In this document: positions 44,773 to 54,172 of the stretch, in pieces
Position numbering within the stretch: position 1 is the first letter of the stretch
Layout of the letters: every line of letters starts with the position of its first letter
Assembly: GCF_963970025.1 (NCBI RefSeq)
Contig: NZ_OZ018776.1
Location: 992,001 to 1,056,000 of the forward strand
Reading direction: 5' to 3'
DNA length: 64,000 bases
From: Rickettsia helvetica
Lineage (GTDB): Bacteria; Pseudomonadota; Alphaproteobacteria; Rickettsiales; Rickettsiaceae
The notes under the pieces: model-generated
What the model was told of the DNA's origin: nothing
Databases searched by the model: none
The model's input: only the letters and a program-made list of their open reading frames with translations
Program-made: the position numbers and the translations under genes

Positions 44773-45657
44773 ATGTACAACATATTTAAAGGTTTAATTA
44801 CCGCACTTATAACACCTTTTAAAGATAATAAGTTAGACTTATATGCTTTAGAGAGAATTTTAAAACATCAAATAAAGCATGAAGTCGATGCAGTATTAAT
44901 TGCAGGCTCAACCGGAGAAGGTAGTAGTTTGAGTTTTGCAGAATATAAATTATTACTGCAAACTAGCGTAGAAATCGTTAATAAGCGTATTCCTATAATA
45001 AGTGGATGTTCATCAAATAATACTGCTTATGCAAGAGAACTTGCAGCGGAATCTACAAAAATCGGCGTAGATGGTTTTATGGCTAGTCCGCCATCTTATG
45101 TAAAACCTACCCAACACGGGATTTATAAGCATTTTGAAGCATTGCATGAAGCGTGTAATCTACCTATTATGTTATATTCAGCTCCAACTAGAAGCGGAGT
45201 AGATTTTTCTGATGAGATAATATTGAGACTTAGCAAGCTACCGCGTATTTTAGCATTAAAAGATTGTGGCGTAGATTTAGAACGTCCATTGCGGATTAGA
45301 GCAATAGTTAAAAAGGATTTCAATATTTTAACCGGTAATGATGAAGTAGTGTTAGCTTTTAATGCACAAGGCGGAGTAGGGTGGACTTCTGTAGCTTCTA
45401 ATATTGCTCCCGATATGTGTAAAGAGCTATTAGAGAAGTGGTATAAGAATGATACTAAAGGAGCATTAGAAATCCATCAGAAATTACTGCCTTTATATAA
45501 AGTATTATTTGTAGAATCTAATCCGATTCCGATAAAATATACTGCATATTATTTAGGTTTATGTGAAAATGAAATTAGACTCCCATTAACTGAAGCAAGT
45601 GATAGTGCTAAAAAACAAATTGAAAACATTATAACATCACTATCCATAAAATTATGA
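44773..45657 (+). CDS. dapA: 4-hydroxy-tetrahydrodipicolinate synthase
   Basis: A 294-residue TIM-barrel lyase that condenses pyruvate with aspartate semialdehyde, the first step of the diaminopimelate branch. Schiff-base Lys163 is in ILALKDCGVD, Tyr135 in PIMLYSAPTRSG and the GSTGEGSSLS motif near residue 46. It works upstream of dapF (27618). Its stop overlaps the smpB start in ATGA. Confidence 0.95.
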   Translation: MYNIFKGLITALITPFKDNKLDLYALERILKHQIKHEVDAVLIAGSTGEGSSLSFAEYKLLLQTSVEIVNKRIPIISGCSSNNTAYARELAAESTKIGVDGFMASPPSYVKPTQHGIYKHFEALHEACNLPIMLYSAPTRSGVDFSDEIILRLSKLPRILALKDCGVDLERPLRIRAIVKKDFNILTGNDEVVLAFNAQGGVGWTSVASNIAPDMCKELLEKWYKNDTKGALEIHQKLLPLYKVLFVESNPIPIKYTAYYLGLCENEIRLPLTEASDSAKKQIENIITSLSIKL

Positions 45658-46112
45658 CCGAGTATAAGAAAGTTATTGCACAAAATAAGAAAGCCCTTTT
45701 TAATTATTTTATTGAAGAAAGATTAGAAGCAGGTATTGTATTAAAGGGTAGTGAAGTACAGTCTCTGCGTCAAGGCAAAGCTTCTATAGAAGAGAGCCAT
45801 GCGGCAGATACCGGACATGAGGTATTTTTGTATAACTGCCATATTGCAGAATATAAGAAAGCGAATAGATTTAATCATTCTACTCGTAGACCGCGTAAAT
45901 TGTTGTTGCATACTAAAGAGATAAAGAAAATTATCAGTAGAATTAGAATAAAAGGCTATACGCTAGTAGCTCTTTCTATGTATTTTAATAAAAAAAATAA
46001 AGTGAAAATTGAACTTGGTATTGCTAAAGGTAAGAAATTACATGATAAAAGAGGATCAATTAAAGAAAAAGACTGGAAAAGAGATCAGAGCAGATTAATA
46101 AGACAGAAGTAA
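45654..46112 (+). CDS. smpB: tmRNA-binding protein SmpB
   Basis: A 152-residue OB-fold protein that partners tmRNA in trans-translation. ALFNYFIEERLEAGIVLKGSEVQSLRQGKAS is the family signature, and the basic tail ending KGKKLHDKRGSIKEKDWKRD is intact. It is coupled to dapA by the four-base overlap, an arrangement I recall in other Rickettsiales. Confidence 0.96.
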   Translation: MTEYKKVIAQNKKALFNYFIEERLEAGIVLKGSEVQSLRQGKASIEESHAADTGHEVFLYNCHIAEYKKANRFNHSTRRPRKLLLHTKEIKKIISRIRIKGYTLVALSMYFNKKNKVKIELGIAKGKKLHDKRGSIKEKDWKRDQSRLIRQK

Positions 46113-46190
46113 AGAATTTGGTTGTGTGGGTTCGACGTACTCGGTGTTATCTAGTTTGCTTGTACCTGCTTTGTTGCATAGATACTAAAT

Positions 46191-46311
46191 CGTCATTGCG
46201 AGCAGCCGTAGGCTGCGTGGCAATCTAGAAAAAATAATAAAAAAATTCTGTAAATCAGAATTTTTTACTGGATTGTTTCGTCAATTGCTATGCAATTTCC
46301 TCACAATGGCG
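46191..46311. repeat. Palindromic element (GTCATTGCGAG family)
   Basis: CGTCATTGCGAGCAGCCG and TTCCTCACAATGGCG arms with a central AAAAATTCTGTAAATCAGAATTTTTT hairpin (about 46239-46266), terminator-like. It occupies most of the 297-base gap after smpB; no gene is seen there. Confidence 0.85.
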
Positions 46312-46409
46312 GATAAACCGATCTACGCAACAATGTCTTCCAGCCTTTGCGGGAATGGCATAGATATGCAATAAAGTAAAAACTATATAAAATTTTTAAA
46401 AAGGTATTT

Positions 46410-47213
46410 ATGCAGCATATTATAGGTAAAATATTAGTTATATTTGTAATTGTTATAGGAGTTTTATTTGTTTTCAAAACAATGAAAACTTATTCTACAA
46501 ATCCGGTTTCCGTGGAGGTTAAACAAAGCGAGGATGCAAGGAAATGTGAAGAGGAAAGAGTCCAAGAAATAATCAAAGATTATTTGCTTAAAACTCCGGA
46601 AATAATAATAGAATCAATAGAAGGGTTGCAAAAACGTAAAGTACAGGAAAATGAGACTAAAGTTAATAACTATCTAAAAGATAATAAGTTAGGTATTGAA
46701 GATAGTACACGCTTTCCTGTTATAGGAAATAAAGACGGTGATGTAACAATAATTATTTTTTATGATTACAATTGTTCTTACTGTAAGAAAGGTGATGTTT
46801 CTATAAATGAATTATTGCAAAATGATTCAAAAGTTAAAGTTGTATTACGACCGCTCCCTATCCTTGGAGATGCTTCCGAATATCTTGCAAGAATAGTTTT
46901 AGCCGTTTATAAGGTTAATCCAAGTAAATTTAAAGCTGTTCATGATGAATTAATAAAAATAAGAGATGTTTCTAAGGAATCTATAAAAGAATTATTAACT
47001 GAGAATGGCTTAAATACTATAGAAATTGAAGAAATTGCCGATAGCAATGAGACTAAAGATTTAGTTACTCAAAATATGAAAATAGCTAGAAGCCTTAGAA
47101 TCCAAGGAGTACCTGCGTATATAATTGATTCAAAATTAATACCTGGGTTAATAGATTTCCCACAATTACTAAATATAGTTAAAGAAATTAGGGATACTCG
47201 GTCAATTTCATAA
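46410..47213 (+). CDS. DsbA-like thiol:disulfide oxidoreductase
   Basis: A 267-residue exported thioredoxin-fold protein. A signal anchor (residues 4-24) precedes a charged helical linker, then the active site FYDYNCSYCKK (Cys122, Cys125) and the cis-proline loop GVPAYII. The domain order resembles the Com1/DsbA-like proteins of intracellular bacteria, which oxidise or isomerise disulfides in the periplasm. The last few residues (DTRSIS) and the stop lie in a palindromic element. Confidence 0.88.
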   Translation: MQHIIGKILVIFVIVIGVLFVFKTMKTYSTNPVSVEVKQSEDARKCEEERVQEIIKDYLLKTPEIIIESIEGLQKRKVQENETKVNNYLKDNKLGIEDSTRFPVIGNKDGDVTIIIFYDYNCSYCKKGDVSINELLQNDSKVKVVLRPLPILGDASEYLARIVLAVYKVNPSKFKAVHDELIKIRDVSKESIKELLTENGLNTIEIEEIADSNETKDLVTQNMKIARSLRIQGVPAYIIDSKLIPGLIDFPQLLNIVKEIRDTRSIS

Positions 47214-47325
47214 ATTGGCGGTGTCGTCTAGCAAGATCTGCGGTGCTCACGTATTAAGTATACGCTCCGCTCCTCGCGACTTGCAGACTCCTTGCTCTTT
47301 TTGAAATTGACCGTCGTATCCGTGA
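47198..47325. repeat. Long palindromic element with TATACTCG ends, copy 3
   Basis: Starts ATACTCGGTCAATTTCATAA, holds GTGCTCACGTATTAAGTATACGC and CTCCTTGCTCTTTTTGAA, and ends GTCGTATCCGTGAG. It begins inside the 3' end of the DsbA-like gene. A short CATACCTGTGGTCAAGCC remnant follows near 47398-47430. The 285-base gap holds no gene. Confidence 0.78.
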
Positions 47326-47498
47326 GCGTTCACGGTTGTTCAGTTTTTTAACATTTAATATAAATTATTGTTGCATGGCTCGGAAAACCCGTTCAGTGTC
47401 ATACCTGTGGTCAAGCCACGAAGGTGACAGTGGTGAAACTGATCCACACAACAAAGCTAAGTCATTGCAGGAATGACATTGATTGCTATTGAATAACT

Positions 47499-48377
47499 TT
47501 AGCCTTTATTTAGTAAATCCAGCATAGTTTTACCGATATCGGCAGGGGATCTAGTGATAGTTACGCCGGCACTTTGTAGAGCTTCAAGCTTATCTTCGGC
47601 ACTTCCTTTTCCTCTGGTAATAATAGCTCCGGCATGTCCCATTCTTTTACCAGGAGGTGCTGTAATACCTGCAATAAAGCTCACAATAGGCTTCTTGATT
47701 TTTGATTGTTTGATAAAGTCGGCTGCATCTTCTTCCGCATTACCGCCAATTTCACCGATCATAATCATTGCTTTTGTTTCATCATCTTTCAAAAATATCT
47801 CAATACAATCAACAAAATTAGTGCCGTTAACAGGATCGCCGCCAATACCGACGCATGTAGATTGTCCAAGCCCTACGGCTGTTGTCTGTGCTACTGCTTC
47901 ATAAGTTAGAGTACCTGATCTTGAAATAATACCTATCGTTCCTCTTTTATGAATATGCCCAGGCATAATACCGATTTTACATTCACCCGGTGTGATAACC
48001 CCAGGGCAGTTAGGACCGATTAATCTAGTTTTAGAACCGACTAAAGCACGTTTTACTTTCACCATATCAAGTATCGGAATTCCTTCCGTTATACATACTA
48101 CTACTTCAATTTCAGCATCGATTGCTTCTAATATCGAATCAGCGGCAAAGCCAGGCGGAACATATATAACGCTCGCATTTGCACCGGTTTTTGCTTTTGC
48201 TTCATGTACGGTATTATATACGGGTAAATCAAGGTGAGTATGACCGCCTTTGCCTGGGGTAACACCGCCAACCATGTTAGTGCCGTAAGCTATTGCTTGT
48301 TCAGAGTGAAAAGTTCCTTGTGAACCTGTAAAACCCTGACAGATAACTTTTGTTTTTTTATTTATTAATATTGCCAT
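47499..48377 (-). CDS. sucD: Succinate--CoA ligase alpha subunit
   Basis: A 292-residue TCA-cycle enzyme subunit with the CoA-binding Rossmann domain (VICQGFTGSQGTFHSEQAI) and the phosphohistidine loop PPGKRMGHAGAII. GPNCPGVITPGECKIGIMPG is the family signature. It is downstream of sucC on the same strand, separated by a palindromic element. Confidence 0.97.
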   Translation of the reverse strand: MAILINKKTKVICQGFTGSQGTFHSEQAIAYGTNMVGGVTPGKGGHTHLDLPVYNTVHEAKAKTGANASVIYVPPGFAADSILEAIDAEIEVVVCITEGIPILDMVKVKRALVGSKTRLIGPNCPGVITPGECKIGIMPGHIHKRGTIGIISRSGTLTYEAVAQTTAVGLGQSTCVGIGGDPVNGTNFVDCIEIFLKDDETKAMIMIGEIGGNAEEDAADFIKQSKIKKPIVSFIAGITAPPGKRMGHAGAIITRGKGSAEDKLEALQSAGVTITRSPADIGKTMLDLLNKG

Positions 48378-48412
48378 GTTAAATAATTTTTATTGTTTTT
48401 ATTGTACTTTGA

Positions 48413-48491
48413 TGTCATCCCGCAACTTGATCGCGGGATCCAGTCCTTTTTTAATTTTTTTATGGATACCATGGTCAAGCCACGGTATGAC
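48413..48491. repeat. Palindromic element (CATACCGTGG family) between sucC and sucD
   Basis: GTCATCCCGCAACTTGATCG with GGTCAAGCCACGGTATGAC. It splits an operon that is normally tightly packed. Confidence 0.85.
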
Positions 48492-48544
48492 ACCAAACTG
48501 GTTTTTCGAGCCATGTAACAATGCCTGCACACAACGACGATTAT

Positions 48545-49705
48545 CTACCGTATCGCCTCGACTATCTTGCTAGCCGCATCTGCTAAATCATGTGCCGGTA
48601 TTATTTCTAAACCGGAATTTGATAAAATTTCTTCGCCTTTTTCAACGTTTGTACCGGCTAAACGAACCACTAACGGTACTTTTATGTCTATTTCTTTTGC
48701 AGCTGCAATAATTCCTTCCGCTATAATATCGCAACGCATGATACCGCCGAAAATATTAACTAAAATCCCTTGTACTTCTTTATCAGATAAAATTATTTTT
48801 AAAGCTTCTTTTACACGCTCACGATCGGCCCCGCCACCGACATCCAAGAAATTAGCAGGCGAAGCACCGTAAAGTTTAATAATATCCATAGTAGCCATGG
48901 CAAGACCGGCCCCGTTAACCATACAGCCGATATTACCGTCCATTTTTACATAGCTAAGTCCTGCATTTGCTGCTCTAGTTTCTAAAGGATCTTCCTCATC
49001 GTGATCACGCATTGCCATAATATTCAGATGCTTAAATAAGCCATTATCGTCAAAAGTAATTTTTGCATCTAAAGCCAATAAGTTCCCGTCGCTATTTACA
49101 ATTAATGGGTTGATTTCAATTTGTGCTGCATCGGTTTCAATAAAAGCATTATAGACTGATTTTACTATTTCTTTCATCTGTTTGGCTTGGTTATCCTTAA
49201 AGCCTAACTCATAAGCTATGCCTCGCATATGAAAACCTTGTAAACCAGTTGCAGGATCAACAGAAAATTTAATAATTTTTTCCGGAGTTTTTTCTGCTAC
49301 TTCTTCAATATCAACCCCTCCTTCGGTAGAAGCTATGAAAGTAATACAGCTAGCCGATCTATCAAATACTATACTGAAATAATATTCTTTTAAAATATCA
49401 TAACCTGATTCGATATAAAGACGATTTACTTTTTGTCCTTGAGGCCCTGTTTGATGCGTTACTAAATTAATACCAAACATGTCATGAGCAACTTTCTTGG
49501 CTTCTTCTTTACTCTTAACAACTTTAACACCGCCTGCTTTACCTCTGCCGCCAGCATGTATTTGTGCTTTAACCACATATACTTCCGTATTTAACTTATC
49601 TATGGTTTCATTAATCCTTTCGGTTTTCGTAACAACTAATCCGGTGGAAGTAGGTACGCCGTATTTTCTTAAAATCTCTTTTGCTTGATATTCATGAATA
49701 TTCAT
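48545..49705 (-). CDS. sucC: Succinate--CoA ligase beta subunit
   Basis: A 386-residue ATP-grasp subunit: MNIHEYQAKEILRKYGVPT start, VKAQIHAGGRGKAGGVK nucleotide-binding loop, NGAGLAMATMD and NFLDVGGGA in the CoA-ligase domain and GGIMRCD. With sucD it forms succinyl-CoA synthetase, making ATP or GTP from succinyl-CoA. Confidence 0.97.
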   Translation of the reverse strand: MNIHEYQAKEILRKYGVPTSTGLVVTKTERINETIDKLNTEVYVVKAQIHAGGRGKAGGVKVVKSKEEAKKVAHDMFGINLVTHQTGPQGQKVNRLYIESGYDILKEYYFSIVFDRSASCITFIASTEGGVDIEEVAEKTPEKIIKFSVDPATGLQGFHMRGIAYELGFKDNQAKQMKEIVKSVYNAFIETDAAQIEINPLIVNSDGNLLALDAKITFDDNGLFKHLNIMAMRDHDEEDPLETRAANAGLSYVKMDGNIGCMVNGAGLAMATMDIIKLYGASPANFLDVGGGADRERVKEALKIILSDKEVQGILVNIFGGIMRCDIIAEGIIAAAKEIDIKVPLVVRLAGTNVEKGEEILSNSGLEIIPAHDLADAASKIVEAIR

Positions 49706-49737
49706 TTTAAATAATTTATTTGAATTGTTATTAATTT

Positions 49738-50129
49738 TTATGGATAAGATGCATTCTTAACTTCTCAGACTATTTCTCTATCAAAGCTTATAAAACTATT
49801 AACACTGTTTGCTTCTCCTTCAGCAATAATTATATAATCAGCAAAACCTGCTTTTCCTTTAATATACTTACCTTAGCTGCAGATATTATTATCTCTTGGT
49901 TGCCAACAACAAAACCGGAATTATCAATAAGATTCATAACTGCTTCATAAATTTCTTGCCAAGTAAATTTTTTAACTTTTAATATCCACACAAACTCAAG
50001 CATTGCATATGAAGAAATAAAAATTTTATGTTTAGCATTATTTTTTAGGAAATTTTAAGCAGCCTTAGACTATATCTTGTCGTCTTCAAGGAAAGTACGA
50101 GTTAAAATATTAGTATCAATTCCTATCAT
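49738..50129 (-). pseudogene. VapC-type PIN-domain toxin, decayed
   Basis: Starts MIGIDTNILTRTFLEDD, with the first PIN aspartate, and ends EGEANSVNSFISFDREIV, with the later acidic residues. In between are stops or shifts: after EDDKI, at KAA*NF, near the KEKQVLLII segment and after REIV. The start overlaps the antitoxin stop by 14 bases, as in an intact vapBC pair. The toxin can no longer be made in full. Confidence 0.75.
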
Positions 50130-50370
50130 TTTCTATAACCGCAATACTGATAGCTTCATCTATATCAGCTGGACCATTTTTGGCTTTATGTTTACCTTTG
50201 CCAAAAAAACTGTAAATATCTTTTTTTATAGGAAGCAGTTCTAATGTGTCATTTTTTTTGTAATTAATTATCAACTCAGAGCCTGAATGTAAACCAAGTT
50301 TATTCCTGATATATTTAGGTATAACTACCTGTCCTTTAGATGAGACTACTACTCTGGTACTTTTGCTCAT
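50116..50370 (-). CDS. AbrB-type antitoxin of a former vapBC pair
   Basis: An 84-residue protein with an N-terminal AbrB/SpoVT DNA-binding motif (VVVSSKGQVVIPKYIRNKLG) and a toxin-binding C-terminal part (FFGKGKHKAKNGPADIDEAI). The frame is intact while the downstream PIN toxin is broken, so it survives as an orphan, possibly still binding DNA or related toxins. Confidence 0.85.
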   Translation of the reverse strand: MSKSTRVVVSSKGQVVIPKYIRNKLGLHSGSELIINYKKNDTLELLPIKKDIYSFFGKGKHKAKNGPADIDEAISIAVIENDRN

Positions 50371-50382
50371 AATACTAATATG

Positions 50383-50401
50383 GTAAGTGATATGATCTTA
50401 C
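50383..50401. promoter_or_regulatory. Weak inverted repeat upstream of the AbrB antitoxin
   Basis: GTAAG at 50383-50387 and CTTAC at 50397-50401 flank TGATATGAT, 13 bases before the antitoxin start. The position fits an autoregulatory operator, but five-base arms can occur by chance in AT-rich DNA. Confidence 0.3.
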
Positions 50402-50450
50402 TTTGTATATAAAACACAATTTATTATATGTCAATAAGTTTATAATTAGG

Positions 50451-51134
50451 CTACTCATTCCATATTCTTTTTAGTACGTTATCTTTTCTAATAAAGTGAT
50501 GATATAACGCAGCTAGTATATGCAAAATAATTAAGGCAGTAAATAATAAAACAGCCTTTTTATGGATTTTCTTAAAGATTTTAGCAAATTGTAAATCTTG
50601 AACAAAAGAATTTATAGTAAACAAACCATAAAAATCAATATGATGATTTGATAAAATAGTCATTAGAAAGCCGCTTATCGGCATTAATAATATTAAAAGA
50701 TATAGCAAATTTATATTAATCTTAGCGGCTTTTTTCTGCCAATCCGGCATATTTTCCGGTAGCAAAACATTAGCATTATAGAATTTCCATAAGAGCCGTA
50801 TTATTACCAAAGATAAAACAACTATACCGGTTGCTTCATGTATCCCGTATAGTTGTCATTTTAAAGGAGGTGCTACGAAATTATCCATTGGGAAACCGGC
50901 AACGAGCATTACTATAACTATAATACTCATGGTCCAGTGAAAAAATTTTGCAATTAAGCCGTAAGAATTTTCAGTATTTGTAAGTATAGCATGATAGTAC
51001 TCTTTTGAAATTGTGATGTCATCTTTTTTGTCATTGCGAGCGACTGAAAGGAGCGTGGCAATCTCATAAAGCAGGACTCCTGAGATTACTTCGTCGAACT
51101 TACAGTTTCTCCTCGCAATGACGCAGGATATCAA
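50451..51134 (-). pseudogene. Cytochrome b561-family protein interrupted by one stop codon
   Basis: Two open pieces, 51134-50856 and 50810-50451, are in the same frame. Between them is one TGA (50856-50858) followed by an open reading QLYGIHEATGIVVLSL, so the whole four-helix protein is recoverable: KFFHWTMSIIVIVML (first heme histidine), YGIHEATG, KININLLYLLILLMPISGFLM and KKIHKKAVLLFTALIILHILAALYHHF. TGG to TGA at a tryptophan before QLYG would explain it. The 5' end runs through a palindromic element and no good ATG is evident. The family carries electrons in the inner membrane. Confidence 0.8.
51030..51123. repeat. Palindromic element (GTCATTGCGAG family) at the cytochrome b561 5' end
   Basis: GTCATTGCGAGCGACTGAAAGG and TTTCTCCTCGCAATGACG arms. 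It may have displaced the original start of the gene. Confidence 0.85.
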
Positions 51135-53167
51135 TTCCCAACTGCCTTATCTATAATCTTTTCCGCTTCTGCACCGGTAATTTTTTCTTTATCATTTAGA
51201 ATGAGATTAGCATTCTTTAAATCGTCTCCTATATGTTCCGCTCTTCCTTTTAAAATCTTGGCTAAAAACTGCTCGGCAAGAGCGTAATATGAGATTCTGT
51301 TACCTGGTTTTGCAAAGCCGTGTCCTTCATCTTTGTAAAGTGCATAAACTACCGGTATATGCTTTGCTTTCATTGCGTTAACAATCTGATCGGCTTCAGC
51401 TTGCACAACCCTTACATCGTGAGTACCTTGTGCTATAAATAAAGGCTTTTTGATATTATCAACAAAATTAATCGGTGATCTTTGTCTTAAAAACTCTTTT
51501 TCTTCTTCGGTATCCCAAGGTCCTATACGTGTTTTATATATACTTAACAATGGTGTCATATAAGGAGCTTTAGATTGCACATGAGTTAATAAATTAGACA
51601 TACCGACAACGTCAACACCGCAAGCAAATACGTCAGGCGTCATGGTAAGACCTACAAGCGTTGCATAACCTCCATAGCTTCCGCCCATAATACAAACTTT
51701 ATCAAAATCGACTATATTACTTTTAATTGCCCAGTTAACACCGTCAATTAAATCAGTATGCATTTTACCGGCATATTCTAAATTACCGGCATTTAAGAAA
51801 TCTTTCCCAAAACCGGTAGAACCACGATAATTAATACTTAAAACCGCATAGCCACGATTTGCAAGCCACTGATGCTCAGGATCGTATCCCCAGCTATCAC
51901 GAGCCCACGGACCGCCATGAACGTTAATTATTAGCGGTACTTTTTTATCGGGGATATTATTTTTATCGAGCTTTACATCATTTGGAAAAGTGATATAGCT
52001 AACTAAATCAAGCCCGTCACGTGACTTGATAATCACCGGTATCATCTTAGCAAGATTATACTGTTCAAGTTCTTTACGGTTAGTAAATAAAAACTCGGCT
52101 TTTTTATTTTCTCTGTCATATTTATAAAATTTTACCGGTGCGTTATCAGCCATATAAGCAATGATCCAAGTTTTATCGTCTAACGTCCTACTATTAATAA
52201 TTAAATCTCCATGATCAAGAGATTGCAAATATTTAACATCATCTTCAATATCTTTATCTAATATTTTGTATGAGACTCTATCATAGTCTACGGATACTGC
52301 TTGTGGAGTTTGTTTGATAGGATGAACTGTAAGTAAGCCAATATCGGCTTTCACATCTTCGGCTAATATTTCTTCACTACCTGTAGCTAGTGTTATGGCT
52401 TTAAGTGCTGAGGTATTACGATTACGTCCCTCTAGCATATATAAAGTTTCACCGCTAGCATCAAAACCGAGTATGGAAGTGTTGAAAGAATCTTCCATTG
52501 ATATCTTAGTGAATAATTTAAATTCTCCGTCTTTTAATTCATAATATTCAACGGCTCCGTCTTTATCTAGTAAACTACCGAATCTTAGATTCAAATTTTC
52601 ATCGGTTACATAATCAGTAAATCTATCATTTTTATAAATTAGTTCTTTTTCTAGAGTATCTAGATTTAACTTGTAAATATCAAAATATTCAGGATTACGG
52701 TCATTTAAATATATTAATATCTCATTCGGTTTTTTATAACTCACTCCGGCTATTCCGGCTCTAACTCCTTTTTCAGGAGTAAGTAATTTTGTTTCTTTTG
52801 TCTCTATGTTATAACTATAGATTCGATCGTTTTCATCACCGTTAAAATCTTGGGTATATAAAATATTTTTATTATTATAAGCTTTAGCATAAGACCAAAT
52901 ACCGCGTCCTTTGTCATGGGTTATGGCTTCTGCTTTACTAATATCGTCTGATGGTGCTAGCCAAATATTTAAGACGCTGTCCTTGGGTGCAACATATAGA
53001 ATATATTTACCGTCATGGGTTAGAGAAACTCTTGCTTTATCAGGATTACCGAATAAAACTTTTCTTGGGATTATTTGATTATTATCCATTACTGTTTGCT
53101 TTTGAAACATAAAAATACCGACACTTATTATTAATATAGTGCCTATAATATAGAAAATTTTGCTCAT
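51131..53167 (-). CDS. S9-family prolyl oligopeptidase
   Basis: A 678-residue protein with an N-terminal signal anchor (IFYIIGTILIISVGIFMF), a beta-propeller region (about 35-400; repeated YIL-VAPKD-like blades) and a C-terminal alpha/beta-hydrolase domain. The catalytic serine is in CIMGGSYGGYATLVGL, aspartate in FIAQGTHDVRVVQAEAD and histidine in YKDEGHGFAKPG. It probably cleaves small peptides in the periplasm, supplying amino acids to an organism with little synthesis. It is complete. Confidence 0.93.
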   Translation of the reverse strand: MSKIFYIIGTILIISVGIFMFQKQTVMDNNQIIPRKVLFGNPDKARVSLTHDGKYILYVAPKDSVLNIWLAPSDDISKAEAITHDKGRGIWSYAKAYNNKNILYTQDFNGDENDRIYSYNIETKETKLLTPEKGVRAGIAGVSYKKPNEILIYLNDRNPEYFDIYKLNLDTLEKELIYKNDRFTDYVTDENLNLRFGSLLDKDGAVEYYELKDGEFKLFTKISMEDSFNTSILGFDASGETLYMLEGRNRNTSALKAITLATGSEEILAEDVKADIGLLTVHPIKQTPQAVSVDYDRVSYKILDKDIEDDVKYLQSLDHGDLIINSRTLDDKTWIIAYMADNAPVKFYKYDRENKKAEFLFTNRKELEQYNLAKMIPVIIKSRDGLDLVSYITFPNDVKLDKNNIPDKKVPLIINVHGGPWARDSWGYDPEHQWLANRGYAVLSINYRGSTGFGKDFLNAGNLEYAGKMHTDLIDGVNWAIKSNIVDFDKVCIMGGSYGGYATLVGLTMTPDVFACGVDVVGMSNLLTHVQSKAPYMTPLLSIYKTRIGPWDTEEEKEFLRQRSPINFVDNIKKPLFIAQGTHDVRVVQAEADQIVNAMKAKHIPVVYALYKDEGHGFAKPGNRISYYALAEQFLAKILKGRAEHIGDDLKNANLILNDKEKITGAEAEKIIDKAVGN

Positions 53168-53196
53168 TACTAATGGTTTATTAGGTTATTTAAGTA

Positions 53197-53299
53197 GTCA
53201 TTGCGAGGAAATTACAAAGTAATTGACGAAGCAATCTCAGGAGTTATATGGTGCTTGATGAGATTGCCACGTCGATGCTGCACATCTCCTCGCAATGAC
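53197..53299. repeat. Palindromic element (GTCATTGCGAG family)
   Basis: GTCATTGCGAGGAAATTACA and CATCTCCTCGCAATGAC arms, in the gap between the Tim44-like gene and the S9 peptidase gene. Confidence 0.87.
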
Positions 53300-53311
53300 A
53301 TAGAATTTTAT

Positions 53312-53947
53312 TTACACTCTTTCAATATTGCTTAAAAACCAATCAACTTTTTTGGTATTAGCATTACGTGTAAATGTCCATTCTTCTTTTAAATCTTCGA
53401 TTTTGTCAACTACATTTTTACCTTGAAATAGTAATTTAATAAATATGTTGTTACCGAACATGTAAATTTCTGAATATTTTGCACTTAAAGCCGATGAGTC
53501 AAAAAAATCACCGTAAGACGGTGTGATTTTTTCAAATTCTTCCAAGTATCTTTTATCTATCAGCTCAGATAATTCTTGAATGTCTTTTTTATAAGCAGCT
53601 TCTATAATCATTTGAAAAGCAGTTTTAGCATTATTTATAAATTTAACCGGATCAAAGGAATAAAGGCGTTTATGGACTTGTTCCATTCCATCTACGACCG
53701 CAGTTATATTATGTTCCACTATTATATCTTTAAAAGCTTTAATATCTTGGACTGTTGGAATATTTTTTTCTTCTTTATTAGATTTAACTGTACTATAAGT
53801 TACGTCCTTAATAACCGGTTCGCCAAAATAAGATTTTTGCTTTGTCTGTTCCTCTTCTGAAGTAGAACCGAGAGTCGTAATTAATTTGTTAATAATAAAA
53901 AAGGCAATAACGGCAAAAATTAATAACTCTATTATTTGAGGAGACAT
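53312..53947 (-). CDS. Tim44-like domain protein
   Basis: A 211-residue protein with one N-terminal helix (IIELLIFAVIAFFIINKLI), a charged linker and a C-terminal Tim44/TimA domain (FINNAKTAFQMIIEAAYKKD ... RYLEEFEK, then EEWTFTRNANTKKVDWFL). The bacterial TimA family is the alphaproteobacterial relative of mitochondrial Tim44 and associates with the inner membrane; its exact job in bacteria is unsettled. Confidence 0.9.
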   Translation of the reverse strand: MSPQIIELLIFAVIAFFIINKLITTLGSTSEEEQTKQKSYFGEPVIKDVTYSTVKSNKEEKNIPTVQDIKAFKDIIVEHNITAVVDGMEQVHKRLYSFDPVKFINNAKTAFQMIIEAAYKKDIQELSELIDKRYLEEFEKITPSYGDFFDSSALSAKYSEIYMFGNNIFIKLLFQGKNVVDKIEDLKEEWTFTRNANTKKVDWFLSNIERV

Positions 53948-54172
53948 TTTCTATTTATTTTTATTAAAAGATTATTCTTATATCTTAATATAAAAAAATA
54001 ATCTTTTAAAGTTATTTAATAAAAATAAGGATTTATTTTTATTTGAGTTATACTTAAAATTTAAAAAATAACTAAAATATCTTGATTATTTTAATTATTA
54101 TGATATTTACGTTTTGTAAATGATGTTTAAACTCCATCATTGCAAAACATTTATAGCCTTTAGTCCATTTAT

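Noticed and set aside
47554..48237. Plus-strand frames over sucD
   Set aside because: They are antisense shadows of a full-length conserved gene, with no start signals.
50856..50858. TGA in cytochrome b561 as a recoded selenocysteine or tryptophan codon
   Set aside because: Rickettsia use the standard code, other genes here use TGG for tryptophan, and no selenocysteine insertion element is seen. Read as a nonsense mutation.
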